A stretch of DNA of 64,000 nucleotides from an uncultured Prevotella sp. (GCA_946415755.1 CAMKTS010000004.1:1-64000), one strand, 5' to 3'; positions 45,819 through 55,675 are shown, counted from the first letter of the stretch. A program made the numbers and translations. Notes: generated by a model from the letters alone, not told the origin.

Positions 45819-47828
45819 TTATTTCTTAACGCGGTAAATTCGAAACGACATTGGTGGGAGGTTGTCGGTAAGAACAGCCTGTTTTTTCCTGGCAGCCACC
45901 AGTATAGTGCCTTGCTTTGGAGTGATCAGCTCGGGCTGGCGGATACTGTTCTCATCGTCCATGTCATGGTGGCTCAACGTCATCGTTTGGGCAGTGCCTC
46001 CGTTCTTCATACCATTGAGGTTGAATGTGACGGGCTGTTCTGTGCGCGACGTATTAGCCACCTTGATGACGATCTCGTTGGTCGTCTTGTCGTAGGTGGC
46101 TGATGCAAAAAGACCGTTCTGTCCTTCTTGATTGGCTACGGGCAGCACCTTGGTATGCTTCCCCTTTCCCGACTTCATGGTCAGCGGAAGTACGTGAGTA
46201 CCTCGGTTGGTGGCATAGAGTTGCTGCACATAGTAACTTACGGTTTTAAACATGTCTGTATTGTCGTACCAGATCTGGTCTGGACGCCACTGCCAACCGT
46301 CCACATGGGCGAAGAGGGGGGCGGGAGTGGCCATGTGAACGATGTCGGCATTGCGTTCGAGGGTCGTCATAAAGGCAGCCTCCAAGATAGCCGTTTCGTA
46401 GTGGTTCCACTTCTTTCCCTTGCCGTGGCAGGCATATTCCCCCGCAAAGACCTTTGGCCCCTTTCGGTCGTAGGTGTCATAGCGCAGACCGTTGCCTAAG
46501 AACCACTGCTCGTCACGGTAGTAGTGTTCGTCAACGAGGTCGGCTTTTAGGCGGATCATGGCTTTCCATCCCTCGGCAAATTTAAACTTGTCATCGGGAA
46601 TGTCCTCTGGAACGGGACCGCTACTCCCCACAATCTTTATTTGGGGATATTTGGCACGGATGGCCTTGACAAAATGTTCTAACCGCTGGTAGTAGAATGT
46701 GCCCCACTGCTCGTTTCCCACGCCGATATACTTCAGGTGGAAAGGTTCTGGGTGTCCCATGTCTGCGCGCACTTTTCCCCACTTTGAGTCAGCAGGTCCG
46801 TTGGCAAACTCAATAAGATCGAGACAGTCATCGATATAGGGTTGCAACTCGTTCAAGGGTACATGGGCACACTCCTTTTCCCAGTTCTGATACTGGCAGG
46901 CCATTCCGACATTGACGATGGGAAGTGGCTCGGCCCCGATGTCTTCAGAGAGTTGGAAGAACTCAAAGAACCCCAGACCATATGATTGGTAGTAGTCGGG
47001 ATAGTAGCGGTGGCTGAAGGTGTGCTCCCAACGGTTCTGGTTGAGCGGTCTGTTCTCCACGGGTCCTATGGAGTGCTTCCATTGGTAGCGTGTGTCCAGA
47101 TCTGTACCCTCTACGATACATCCTCCAGGGAAACGGAAAACGCCTGGATGCAAATCTTCCAGAGCTTGTGCCAAGTCGTTGCGCATGCCATTCTCCCGGT
47201 GTTTGTATGTGTCGGCAGGAAAGAGTGACACATGCTCTATGGCTACGGCGTTATCTCCTTTCAAGAAGATGCGCAGCTTGGCATGTTTCTCATCTGCGGG
47301 CGATGTTAGCGTAGCAGTGTATTTCTTCCATGTATCTGATTCAATGGTGATATTTGCTGTGACTAGTTCCTGTCGTTCTTCCATACTGCTCTCACGAATC
47401 AACTGTACCAAGAGACCGCCTTTCCCGCCCTGGGCCTTGGCCCATACCGAGAAACGGTACTCTGCTCCCCGTCTGATGCCAATGCCGAAGAATCCTTCAT
47501 TCACCAATCCGGTTCGCCGGTCTTTATGGCCTGGGGCGGTGAGTACGACATAGTTAGGGCAGCGTTCGAAAGGCCCGTCATTTTTCAGTTCGAAACATCC
47601 GAAGGCCTGCCATCCCATCAGGTGCTGTGGAAACTCGAACGAGCGATTCTTGATGAGTTCACCATAAAGGCCGCCGTCAGCGGCAAAGTTGATGTCTTCG
47701 AAAAAAACACCATACATAGTAGGCTGTATGGCGGATCCGGGCTTTAGGGTGTTGACATCCATCACATTCTGTGCCATCATTGTCATTGCTGTGAGGCAGA
47801 AAATCACACTGCAGAGTAGTCGTTTCAT
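45819..47828 (-). CDS. Alpha-L-arabinofuranosidase, GH51, secreted
   Basis: 669 residues with signal peptide (cleavage after TMMAQ, about residue 20). Frees arabinose from arabinan or arabinoxylan side chains. N-terminal jellyroll carbohydrate-binding region (about 60-200), then the GH51 TIM barrel with acid/base Glu in GVGNEQWG and probable nucleophile Glu in FAGEYACHG, then a C-terminal beta domain. Divergent from a sugar symporter with which it forms a small uptake unit. Confidence 0.92.
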   Translation of the reverse strand: MKRLLCSVIFCLTAMTMMAQNVMDVNTLKPGSAIQPTMYGVFFEDINFAADGGLYGELIKNRSFEFPQHLMGWQAFGCFELKNDGPFERCPNYVVLTAPGHKDRRTGLVNEGFFGIGIRRGAEYRFSVWAKAQGGKGGLLVQLIRESSMEERQELVTANITIESDTWKKYTATLTSPADEKHAKLRIFLKGDNAVAIEHVSLFPADTYKHRENGMRNDLAQALEDLHPGVFRFPGGCIVEGTDLDTRYQWKHSIGPVENRPLNQNRWEHTFSHRYYPDYYQSYGLGFFEFFQLSEDIGAEPLPIVNVGMACQYQNWEKECAHVPLNELQPYIDDCLDLIEFANGPADSKWGKVRADMGHPEPFHLKYIGVGNEQWGTFYYQRLEHFVKAIRAKYPQIKIVGSSGPVPEDIPDDKFKFAEGWKAMIRLKADLVDEHYYRDEQWFLGNGLRYDTYDRKGPKVFAGEYACHGKGKKWNHYETAILEAAFMTTLERNADIVHMATPAPLFAHVDGWQWRPDQIWYDNTDMFKTVSYYVQQLYATNRGTHVLPLTMKSGKGKHTKVLPVANQEGQNGLFASATYDKTTNEIVIKVANTSRTEQPVTFNLNGMKNGGTAQTMTLSHHDMDDENSIRQPELITPKQGTILVAARKKQAVLTDNLPPMSFRIYRVKK

Positions 47829-47863
47829 AGGGTTGAAAAGTCGTTATATGCCATTTGTTCCGA

Positions 47864-47871
47864 CAAAATTA
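47864..47871 (-). promoter_or_regulatory. -7 box of the GH51 gene
   Basis: TAATTTTG on the minus strand, 35 bases before the start of the gene, 43 bases from the opposite -7 box of the symporter. Confidence 0.55.
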
Positions 47872-47914
47872 GTTAAAAAGTATGGGAACTGCAAGGATTT
47901 TGCGAGAAAAGTAT

Positions 47915-47922
47915 TACTTTTG
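47915..47922 (+). promoter_or_regulatory. -7 box of the sugar symporter gene
   Basis: TACTTTTG, 35 bases before the ATG at 47958. Confidence 0.6.
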
Positions 47923-47957
47923 CGCATTATTTAAGACACTAATAACGAATCAAAGAC

Positions 47958-49427
47958 ATGCAACAGACAGAGACTGGTAGTAAACCTTACCTTATTTCAA
48001 TTGTAATGGTCGCCGTATTGGGTGGCCTCTTGTTCGGCTACGACACAGCCGTTATTTCGGGAGCAGAAAAGGGCTTACAGGCCTTCTTCATGGAATCCAA
48101 AGACTTTGCCTATACTGACGGCTGGCATGGCTTTACTTCGGCCAGCGCGCTGATAGGCTGTATCATCGGATCGGCACTGTCAGGATTTCTGGCTACTAAC
48201 TTGGGGCGTAAAAAGTCGCTCATCATTGCAGGACTTCTGTTCTTTATCTCGGCCTTAGGGTCGATGGAACCCGAATTCCTGTTCTTTGAGCACGGCACCC
48301 CGACCTATTCGCTGCTTATCATGTTTAACATCTACCGTATCATCGGCGGTATCGGCGTAGGTCTGGCATCGGCCATCTGTCCGATGTATATCGGCGAGGT
48401 GGCTCCCTCGAACATCCGAGGAATGCTTGTCAGCTGGAACCAGTTTGCCATCATCTTCGGTCAGCTGGTGGTATATTTCGTCAATTTCTTCATTCTGGGC
48501 GACCACATCCAGCCGCTGGTGGAGGAGATGGGCAAGGGACTTGCCTCCATCAACCCCGCAGCACAGTGGACCGTCACCACAGGATGGCGCTATATGTTCG
48601 GGTCTGAGGCTGTACCCGCAGGACTCTTTGCCCTGCTGATCTGCTTTGTCCCTGAGACGCCGCGTTACCTTGTGAGTGTTGGTCAGGACCAGAAGGCACT
48701 CGGCATCCTGTCGAAAATCAACGGTACCAGCAAGGCTCAGCAGATTCTGCAGGACATTAAGGACACGATGGTGGTGAAGACCGAGAAGCTGATGACCTAC
48801 GGATTCATGTGTATCTTTATCGGCATCATGCTCAGCGTGTTCCAGCAGGCTGTGGGCATCAACGCTGTGCTGTACTATGCTCCACGTATCTTCGGTGATA
48901 TGGGTATGAACGACCCAATGATGCTTACTGTATTCATGGGCATAATCAATATTACGTTCACACTCGTGGCTGTGTTTACGGTCGAGAAATGGGGGCGCAA
49001 GCCGCTGCTCATTTCCGGTTCGTTGGGGATGGCCCTGGGTGCCATAGGTGTGGCAGTGACCTTCGGTAATGAAAGCCTTTCGTTAGTGACGGCAGCCTCG
49101 CTGCTCATTTACTCGGCTTCGTTCATGTTCTCATGGGGTCCCATTTGTTGGGTGCTTATCGCCGAGATATTCCCCAACACCATTCGTGGTGCTGCCGTAG
49201 CCATCGCCGTGGCCTTCCAATGGATTAGCAACTTCATCGTCAGCTCTTCGTTTGTGCCCATGTTCAACATGCACCTGACAGAGGGCGATGACTTTGGCCA
49301 CTGGTTCACCTACGGTCTCTATGGTGTCATCTGCGTAATCGCTGCCATCTTCGTCTGGAAGCTCGTTCCAGAGACCAAGGGCAAGACTCTCGAAGACATG
49401 AGTAAGCTATGGAAGGGGAAAGGATGA
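47958..49427 (+). CDS. Sugar:proton symporter (MFS, XylE/AraE type)
   Basis: 489 residues, twelve membrane segments. Sugar-porter signatures FGYDTAVISGAEKGL, YIGEVAPSNIRGMLVSWNQ, PETPRYL, QQAVGINAVLYYAPRI and PETKGKTLED all present. An insert between segments 5 and 6 (about 190-205) fits the XylE subgroup. Likely substrate arabinose or xylose, inferred from the divergent GH51 gene. Confidence 0.93.
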   Translation: MQQTETGSKPYLISIVMVAVLGGLLFGYDTAVISGAEKGLQAFFMESKDFAYTDGWHGFTSASALIGCIIGSALSGFLATNLGRKKSLIIAGLLFFISALGSMEPEFLFFEHGTPTYSLLIMFNIYRIIGGIGVGLASAICPMYIGEVAPSNIRGMLVSWNQFAIIFGQLVVYFVNFFILGDHIQPLVEEMGKGLASINPAAQWTVTTGWRYMFGSEAVPAGLFALLICFVPETPRYLVSVGQDQKALGILSKINGTSKAQQILQDIKDTMVVKTEKLMTYGFMCIFIGIMLSVFQQAVGINAVLYYAPRIFGDMGMNDPMMLTVFMGIINITFTLVAVFTVEKWGRKPLLISGSLGMALGAIGVAVTFGNESLSLVTAASLLIYSASFMFSWGPICWVLIAEIFPNTIRGAAVAIAVAFQWISNFIVSSSFVPMFNMHLTEGDDFGHWFTYGLYGVICVIAAIFVWKLVPETKGKTLEDMSKLWKGKG

Positions 49428-49473
49428 TTCCGTTCACCGTATTGAAAAGATGTTTGTGTAAAATGGCATAAAA

Positions 49474-49830
49474 ATGATGAAACGAATTCTGGTAGCAGAG
49501 GACAACGACAGCAACTATATGTTGATGACGTATATTCTAAAGAAACACTATGACTTCTTCCGTGCCCGCAATGGAAAGGAAGCGGTGGAGAAGGCTTTGT
49601 CAGAGCAGGTTGACCTGGTTTTGATGGATATCAAGATGCCCATCATGGACGGCATGGAAGCCACCCGCCAGATCAAGGCACAGCTGCCTGAACTGCCTAT
49701 CATTGCCCTCACGGCCAACGCCTTTGACAGTGACCGTCAGAAAGCCTTCGATGCAGGCTGCAACGATTTTCTTTCCAAGCCTGTCAGTGCAGAGGGCTGC
49801 CTTAAGGCGATAGCCAAGTACATTGGCTGA
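49474..49830 (+). CDS. Single-domain response regulator (receiver only)
   Basis: 118 residues, one CheY-like receiver: acidic pair E9/D10, phosphoacceptor D52 (LVLMDIKMP), T80 and K102 in place. No output domain. 46 bases after the symporter. Could serve as a phosphate relay or sink for a hybrid kinase encoded elsewhere; partner unknown. Confidence 0.9.
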   Translation: MMKRILVAEDNDSNYMLMTYILKKHYDFFRARNGKEAVEKALSEQVDLVLMDIKMPIMDGMEATRQIKAQLPELPIIALTANAFDSDRQKAFDAGCNDFLSKPVSAEGCLKAIAKYIG

Positions 49831-49848
49831 TTGTTGTTATAGAAACCG

Positions 49849-51219
49849 TTACATATACCCTAGCCAGCGGAGTATGTCGTTGAGGTTGGCCACTACCATG
49901 AGTAGAATAAGGATGCCAAAACCGACATACTCCGCTTTAATCATAAAGTTTTCTGAGGGTTTACGGCGTGTAATCATCTCGTAAATCAGGAAAAGCACAT
50001 GACCACCATCGAGGGCGGGGATGGGCAGGATGTTCATGAAGGCAAGGATGATGCTAAGGAATGCCGTCATCTTCCAGAACATATACCAATCCCACATGGG
50101 TGGGAAGAGGCTTCCGATGGCTCCGAATCCTCCCAGCGACTTGGCTCCGTCGGCAGAAAACACATATTTCATGTCATCTACATACGAGGACAGCACATGC
50201 CAACCGTACTTGATTCCTGCAGGGATGCTCTCAAAGAATCCATACTCAATGGTAATGGGCTTATAGAACGAGTTGATGTTGGGAGCATAGAATCCGAGTT
50301 TGAGTTCGGGAGTGAGGACTACGGTAGCAGTGTCCGTCTTCGTGTCGTTGCCGAAAGCGATGACCACCGTGCGGGCTTTCAGACTATCAGCGGCGGTCGT
50401 AGCAGACAGCAGCATGTCCTCACGGCGCCCTAACAGGTCGATGAACTCATTATAGGAGTCAACGGGGGAACCGTTGACGGCGAGAATCTGGTCACCGGCT
50501 TTCATACCGGCTTTCTCAGCCGGTGAACCCGCCATGACACTGTCAATCTTGGCAGGCAGCAGAGGCCGTACAAACGAAGGGTCGGCCTTGAGCATGCCCA
50601 GCAGGTTGAGTTCGCCAGGCAGGTTGACACTCATGGGTTTGCCATCACGAATGATGTCCACACGATGGGCTTCCGAGATATCACGATAGAGGTCTGCCGA
50701 GAAGTCTTTGAAGGCCTTTTTCTCCGTACCTATTAATATATCACCGTCCTTGAAGCCGTATGCCTTTGCTTCTTGGTTGAACTTCATACCCAGCGTCATA
50801 TCCTTGACGGGGATATAAGTGTCACCCCACCAGAAGAGTATTTGGGAATAGATAAATAGGGCCAGCAGAAAATTAACCAGTACACCGCCAATCATGATGA
50901 GCAGTCGCTGCCATGTGGGCTTAGCCCGGAACTCGTAGTCCTGTACGGGCTGTTTCATCTGCTCCGTGTCAAAGCTCTCGTCAATCATACCGGCAATCTT
51001 GCAGTATCCACCCAGTGGCAACCAGCCGATACCGTATTCCGTATCGCTGTTCTTGGGCTTGAATTTAAACAGGCTGAACTTCCAGTCGAAGAAGATATAG
51101 AACTTATCCACCCTTACGCCAAAAAGTTTGGCAAAGAAGAAATGACCACCTTCGTGGAGAAATACCAGCAGTGTGATAGCCAGTACAAATTGTAATAGTC
51201 TGATTAAAAATATTTCCAT
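49849..51219 (-). CDS. rseP: RIP metalloprotease RseP
   Basis: 456 residues, site-2 type intramembrane protease. Zinc motif HEGGH at residues 22-26, second motif NILPIPALDGGH near 400, two PDZ domains in between (about 130-300). Cuts membrane-bound anti-sigma factors or leftover signal peptides. After dxr on the same strand. Confidence 0.95.
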   Translation of the reverse strand: MEIFLIRLLQFVLAITLLVFLHEGGHFFFAKLFGVRVDKFYIFFDWKFSLFKFKPKNSDTEYGIGWLPLGGYCKIAGMIDESFDTEQMKQPVQDYEFRAKPTWQRLLIMIGGVLVNFLLALFIYSQILFWWGDTYIPVKDMTLGMKFNQEAKAYGFKDGDILIGTEKKAFKDFSADLYRDISEAHRVDIIRDGKPMSVNLPGELNLLGMLKADPSFVRPLLPAKIDSVMAGSPAEKAGMKAGDQILAVNGSPVDSYNEFIDLLGRREDMLLSATTAADSLKARTVVIAFGNDTKTDTATVVLTPELKLGFYAPNINSFYKPITIEYGFFESIPAGIKYGWHVLSSYVDDMKYVFSADGAKSLGGFGAIGSLFPPMWDWYMFWKMTAFLSIILAFMNILPIPALDGGHVLFLIYEMITRRKPSENFMIKAEYVGFGILILLMVVANLNDILRWLGYM

Positions 51220-51257
51220 TATTTCGTTATTTCGTTATTTTGACATTTCGTTATTCC
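51218..51257. repeat. Tandem TTATTTCG repeat between dxr and rseP
   Basis: Four units of 8-9 bases, beginning at the rseP start codon. Confidence 0.6.
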
Positions 51258-51278
51258 GAACGCACAACGGTATTACTC

Positions 51279-52430
51279 TTAAAGCAACGCTGTTGCAAGG
51301 CGGCGGGCCTCAGCATCCGTAGCGATATAGGTTTCATAGTCGGTGCGTGCTGAGAAGGTGCATCGGGCCATCGTCTCACTGATGATGTCGCTCATCTGAA
51401 GGAAGCCACACTTGTCCTCCAAGAAAGCACGATTGACAATTTCATTGGCCGCATTGACAATACAAGGCATGTTGCCGCCTTTCTCGATGGCCTCGAAGGC
51501 CAAAGCCAGACAGCGGAACTTCTTCAGGTCGGGTTCGAAGAATTCCAGTTTGTGCTCAAAAAAGTTGAGACGTTCGCCGCTTAAGGGCAGACGGTTAGGA
51601 AATGAGAAAGCGTATTGGATGGGCAGCCGCATATCGGGTACACCTAACTGTGCCTTAACGGCACCATCGAGGAACTGTACGGCACTGTGGACAATGCTCT
51701 GGGGATGTACAAGCACCTGTATCTGATGGGCATTGACACCAAAGAGCCATTTTGCCTCAATAACCTCGAAGCCTTTGTTCATCATCGTGGCCGAGTCAAT
51801 GGTAATCTTAGCTCCCATGTCCCATGTGGGGTGGTGCAAGGCATCTGCCTTGGTGACATTTTCCAACTGCTCCATCGTAAAGTTGCGGAAAGGACCGCCA
51901 GAAGCAGTCAATAGAATTTTTTCGATGGGGTTGTTGTCTTCGCCGACAAGACTCTGGAAGATTGCCGAGTGCTCGCTGTCAACGGGTAGGATTGAGGTGT
52001 GGTACTGCTGTGCTAATTGTAGAATCAACTCTCCAGCTACCACCAGTGTTTCTTTGTTGGCCAGTGCGATAGTCTTATGGGCCTTGATAGCATGGATGGT
52101 GGGCGACAGTCCGGCAAATCCCACCATGGCGGTAAGCACGATGTCGATAGGTTCAGCCTCTACGATTTCATCAAGAGCTTGTCGTCCGGCATATACCTTG
52201 ATATCGGGCAAATCGCTCATCAGCCTTTTCAGTTCGTCGTAGCGTGTCTCATTGGCAACGACGATGGCTGCAGGCTTAAAGCGGTGTGCCTGTTCAGCCA
52301 ACAGTTCTACCTTGTTGTTGGCAGTCAGGCAGTACACCTCATAGAGGTCGCTGTGTTCCTCAATGACCTGCAGTGCCTGTGTGCCTATAGACCCCGTAGA
52401 TCCGAGGATGGCTATTTGTCGTTTCTTCAT
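51279..52430 (-). CDS. dxr: 1-deoxy-D-xylulose 5-phosphate reductoisomerase
   Basis: 383 residues, second step of the MEP isoprenoid pathway. NADPH site GSTGSIGTQAL at the N-terminus, metal and substrate residues in VDSEHSAIFQSL, TASGGPFRNF and NKGFEVIEA. Overlaps rimM by 4 bases. Confidence 0.97.
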   Translation of the reverse strand: MKKRQIAILGSTGSIGTQALQVIEEHSDLYEVYCLTANNKVELLAEQAHRFKPAAIVVANETRYDELKRLMSDLPDIKVYAGRQALDEIVEAEPIDIVLTAMVGFAGLSPTIHAIKAHKTIALANKETLVVAGELILQLAQQYHTSILPVDSEHSAIFQSLVGEDNNPIEKILLTASGGPFRNFTMEQLENVTKADALHHPTWDMGAKITIDSATMMNKGFEVIEAKWLFGVNAHQIQVLVHPQSIVHSAVQFLDGAVKAQLGVPDMRLPIQYAFSFPNRLPLSGERLNFFEHKLEFFEPDLKKFRCLALAFEAIEKGGNMPCIVNAANEIVNRAFLEDKCGFLQMSDIISETMARCTFSARTDYETYIATDAEARRLATALL

Positions 52431-52936
52431 ATTTCTAATAATCCTTTGGGGATATTCATGGTTATCTGTCGTTTCTCTATATCGATGTTGGCGACAAGGT
52501 CGTCGTTGGCAGGAATCAGCCTTCCGTCCTCCAACTCAAAGAGGAGGTTGGCCGTACTGTCTTCAATGCCAGCGATGCTGCCAATAGGTAAGCCGTCGAC
52601 AGCATCGATAATTTGGAAGCCAACCAAGTTGTTCAGTGACGGCTCTTCGTCGGCCTCCTCGGCCAGTACCCGTGGAAAGTAGACCTCACAGCCCGTCAGT
52701 TCGGCGGCGCGCTGCTGGGTGTCTATGTCGCAGAACTTCACCAGACATACTGTGTCGTTACGAAAACGGTACTCCTCCATAAAGAAGGGTATCAATATGC
52801 CGTCCACTTCCAACACCAGATAGTCAGCATCCACGCGGTCGAAGATATCATCGTCGAAGTGTAGCGACACCTCTCCCTTGACACCGTGTGTCTTGCCAAC
52901 GCGCCCTATCTTGTATACCTCTTCTTGTTTTATCAT
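52427..52936 (-). CDS. rimM: Ribosome maturation factor RimM
   Basis: 169 residues. N-terminal RimM domain (VGKTHGVKGEVSLHFDDD) and C-terminal PRC-barrel (LVGFQIIDAVDGLPIGSI). Helps 30S head assembly around S19. Starts one base before the end of murA's stop, ends inside dxr's start. Confidence 0.95.
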   Translation of the reverse strand: MIKQEEVYKIGRVGKTHGVKGEVSLHFDDDIFDRVDADYLVLEVDGILIPFFMEEYRFRNDTVCLVKFCDIDTQQRAAELTGCEVYFPRVLAEEADEEPSLNNLVGFQIIDAVDGLPIGSIAGIEDSTANLLFELEDGRLIPANDDLVANIDIEKRQITMNIPKGLLEI

Positions 52937-54280
52937 TTAGCTGATTCTCTCTATTTTTGCACCGAGGGCATTCAGGCGGGCCTCGATGTTCTCGTAGCCA
53001 CGGTCTATCTGTTCGATGTTACTGATGAGGCTGGTACCGTTGGCACTCATAGCGGCAATCAGTAGGGCGATACCGGCACGGATGTCAGGACTCGACATGC
53101 GTTGTGCCTTGAGTTTCAGTTTGCGGTCATGCCCTACTACCACGGCGCGGTGTGGGTCGCAGAGGATAATCTGTGCCCCCATGTCTATCAGCTTGTCAAC
53201 AAAGAAGAGTCGGCTTTCAAACATCTTCTGGTGGAATAGCACCGACCCGCGTGCCTGTGTAGCTACCACGATAAGCACAGAGAGCAAGTCGGGGGTCAGC
53301 CCTGGCCACGGTGCATCGGCCATGGTCATAATGGTGCCGTCGATAAACGACTCTACCACGTAGTGCTTCTGTCGTGGTATGTAGAGGTCGTCGCCATCGG
53401 TTTCTACCTTTACGCCCAGTCGACGGAAGGTTTCAGGGATGATGCCCAAGTCTTGTAGCGACACGTTCTTGATACGCACGCCATCACCGCACATAGCTGC
53501 CATGCCGATGAAGGAGCCTACCTCAATCATGTCAGGCAGCAGTCGGTGCTCAGTGCCATGCAGACTTTTCACACCTGTGATGGTAAGCAGGTTCGAGCCG
53601 ATGCCGCTAATGAGTGCCCCCATGCGGTTGAGCATGTGGCAGAGTTGCTGGATATACGGTTCGCAGGCGGCATTGTAGATGGTGGTAGTTCCCTCTGCAA
53701 AGACGGCAGCCATTACGATGTTGGCCGTACCAGTCACCGATGCCTCGTCCAGCAGCATGTATGTACCTTTGAGGGTGTTGCCAGAGGGATAATGACCGGT
53801 GTATGCCTTGATTTCGTAAACGTTACGCTCCTCAATATGACGGAACTTGGCTCCGAGGGCTTTGAACCCCATGAAGTGTGTGTCCAGCCTGCGCCGTCCG
53901 ATTTTGTCACCACCGGGCTTGGTGATGATGGCCTTCCCCATGCGTGCCAGTAGCGGTCCGATCATCATCACCGAACCTCGAAGCTCGGCGCACTTATGTA
54001 CGAACTCGTCACTTTCCAGGTATTTCAGGTTTAGCTGGTCGGCTCGGAAAGAGCATTCTCTTTCTCCTGTTGCTCCTTTTCTGATGGCTGTTTTCACGCC
54101 AATGTCACGCAAGAGTTGTATCAGGTTGTTGACATCGCGGATGTCGGGGATGTTGCGTATGACAACCTCGTCACTGGTCAACAGCGAGGCACAGATAACC
54201 TGCAGTGCCTCGTTCTTGGCACCTTGTGGCGTGATGCTGCCGCTCAACAGGTGTCCTCCTTCTATTTTGAATGTAGCCAC
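52937..54280 (-). CDS. murA: UDP-N-acetylglucosamine 1-carboxyvinyltransferase, Asp-type
   Basis: 447 residues, first committed step of peptidoglycan synthesis. Substrate motif QGAKNEALQVICASLL. The active-site loop reads KPGGDKIGRRRLDTHF: residue 125 is Asp (codon 53906-53908) where E. coli has Cys115. Asp in this place keeps activity but removes the thiol that fosfomycin attacks (known from Mycobacterium and Chlamydia enzymes). About 14-bp after DUF4290. Confidence 0.96.
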   Translation of the reverse strand: MATFKIEGGHLLSGSITPQGAKNEALQVICASLLTSDEVVIRNIPDIRDVNNLIQLLRDIGVKTAIRKGATGERECSFRADQLNLKYLESDEFVHKCAELRGSVMMIGPLLARMGKAIITKPGGDKIGRRRLDTHFMGFKALGAKFRHIEERNVYEIKAYTGHYPSGNTLKGTYMLLDEASVTGTANIVMAAVFAEGTTTIYNAACEPYIQQLCHMLNRMGALISGIGSNLLTITGVKSLHGTEHRLLPDMIEVGSFIGMAAMCGDGVRIKNVSLQDLGIIPETFRRLGVKVETDGDDLYIPRQKHYVVESFIDGTIMTMADAPWPGLTPDLLSVLIVVATQARGSVLFHQKMFESRLFFVDKLIDMGAQIILCDPHRAVVVGHDRKLKLKAQRMSSPDIRAGIALLIAAMSANGTSLISNIEQIDRGYENIEARLNALGAKIERIS

Positions 54281-54294
54281 TTGCTTCTCTCGTC

Positions 54295-54912
54295 TTATTT
54301 CTTGTTCTTACGTTTGCCTTTCCCCTCGCCCTGCGGCAGTCCGTTTCCTGTCATGCGGTCGAAGCGGAAGGAAGAAAGGTCTAGTTGTATCTTCCCGTCG
54401 GTAAAGCGTGCCAAATCGTCGGCAACCTTTTCATCGTCTGCCGATCCGTGCCCCCATGCCAGCAGGTCACGCTTCATCTGGTTTGCGGTTTGCCGTGCCA
54501 GCTCGTCACGTTCTGCACCTTCTGGCATATCCTTCAGTTTCTCGAACAGTGCTGTCATCAGTCGTCCGTAATGGCGCAGACGGGCTTGCTCGTTCTTTAC
54601 GGGATGTGCCATGGGCTGTGGCTTGGCGGTCATTTTCTCTGCATTACTGATGTCGTAGGGCCAGTCGATGTCCAGCTGCTGGTGGCTCATCAGGTAGAGA
54701 TGATCCCACAGTGTCTGTTGATAGCCGGCGTTTTCGTGCATCATCGGTATTTTGTTCTCCATCTGTTTGATGATGCTCTTTGCGCAGCGCATGCGTTCTT
54801 CTTTGGTGGGGAGGGCTACGGCTATATCTACCATCTTCTGTATCTCTCTCCCGTATTCGGGCATCACCAGTTTCTCCCGTTGTGTGTTATAGTCTAATCC
54901 TTTTATTTCCAT
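54295..54912 (-). CDS. DUF4290 protein
   Basis: 205 residues, cytoplasmic, helical, basic C-terminal tail (GEGKGKRKNKK). Begins MEIKGLDYNTQREKLVMPEY, the DUF4290 signature, a family found in Bacteroidetes and regularly next to murA. Function unknown; the constant place before murA-rimM suggests a cell wall or ribosome link. Confidence 0.85.
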   Translation of the reverse strand: MEIKGLDYNTQREKLVMPEYGREIQKMVDIAVALPTKEERMRCAKSIIKQMENKIPMMHENAGYQQTLWDHLYLMSHQQLDIDWPYDISNAEKMTAKPQPMAHPVKNEQARLRHYGRLMTALFEKLKDMPEGAERDELARQTANQMKRDLLAWGHGSADDEKVADDLARFTDGKIQLDLSSFRFDRMTGNGLPQGEGKGKRKNKK

Positions 54913-54949
54913 CTGTATATCATGTGTTTTTTATCTTTTGACCTTGTCC

Positions 54950-55645
54950 CTATAGCAGTTGTTTGGGTTTGATGGCTACGAAGTCTTTCAGATAGAACGG
55001 CACAAAGTAGGCCACATCCTCGAACTGTTCTGTCACATAACGTTTCTCTGCCAGCGGCTGCATCCACTTGGCCAGCGGTTCTATGCCCTCTATCAGTCGG
55101 GCATTGGGGTGGTTGATGACCTCCATGCATTTTGCCGCGCCGTTGCCGAAGAAATATACCGGCCGTTCATCGAGCCATGCCTTGTAGGTCTCTGCATTCA
55201 CGATGTCGGCTCCCACCGGACGTATCGTTTTCAGACTCCTGTCGTAGATTGCGGCATACACCTCCATGCGCCGTGCGTCGAGCATGGGGCACAACAGGGC
55301 GTTTTCCTCCATTTCGGAATCGCGCAGCAGCACCGGCACGCAGAGCAGTTCCAAAGTCGGCACGGCAATCAGCTTTAAGTCGCGCCCGAAGCAGACCCCC
55401 TTGGCCATCGACACGCCTATGCGCAGCCCGGTATAAGACCCTGGCCCGCAACTGACGCTAACGGCATCAAACGGAATGGCATGGCTGTCAGTGAACGACA
55501 GTGCCTCGTCAACCATCGTTCCAAGCCGTTCGGCACCAGTGCCTTTCTCGCTGCGTTCTTCCTGATGGAAGATGCATTGGCTGTCTTCTGAGACGGCCAC
55601 CGAGCATACGTTAGTACTTGTTTCAATATGCAGAATGCAGGCCAT
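54950..55645 (-). CDS. tsaB: tRNA threonylcarbamoyladenosine synthesis protein TsaB
   Basis: 231 residues, ASKHA fold without catalytic zinc; scaffold for TsaD/TsaE in making t6A37 of tRNA. Motifs ILHIETSTNVCSVAV and VSCGPGSYTGLRIGVSMAKG. Divergent from the Fur-family gene. Confidence 0.94.
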   Translation of the reverse strand: MACILHIETSTNVCSVAVSEDSQCIFHQEERSEKGTGAERLGTMVDEALSFTDSHAIPFDAVSVSCGPGSYTGLRIGVSMAKGVCFGRDLKLIAVPTLELLCVPVLLRDSEMEENALLCPMLDARRMEVYAAIYDRSLKTIRPVGADIVNAETYKAWLDERPVYFFGNGAAKCMEVINHPNARLIEGIEPLAKWMQPLAEKRYVTEQFEDVAYFVPFYLKDFVAIKPKQLL

Positions 55646-55675
55646 ACCTTTTTCTTCAAATCATGTTTTAGGGTG

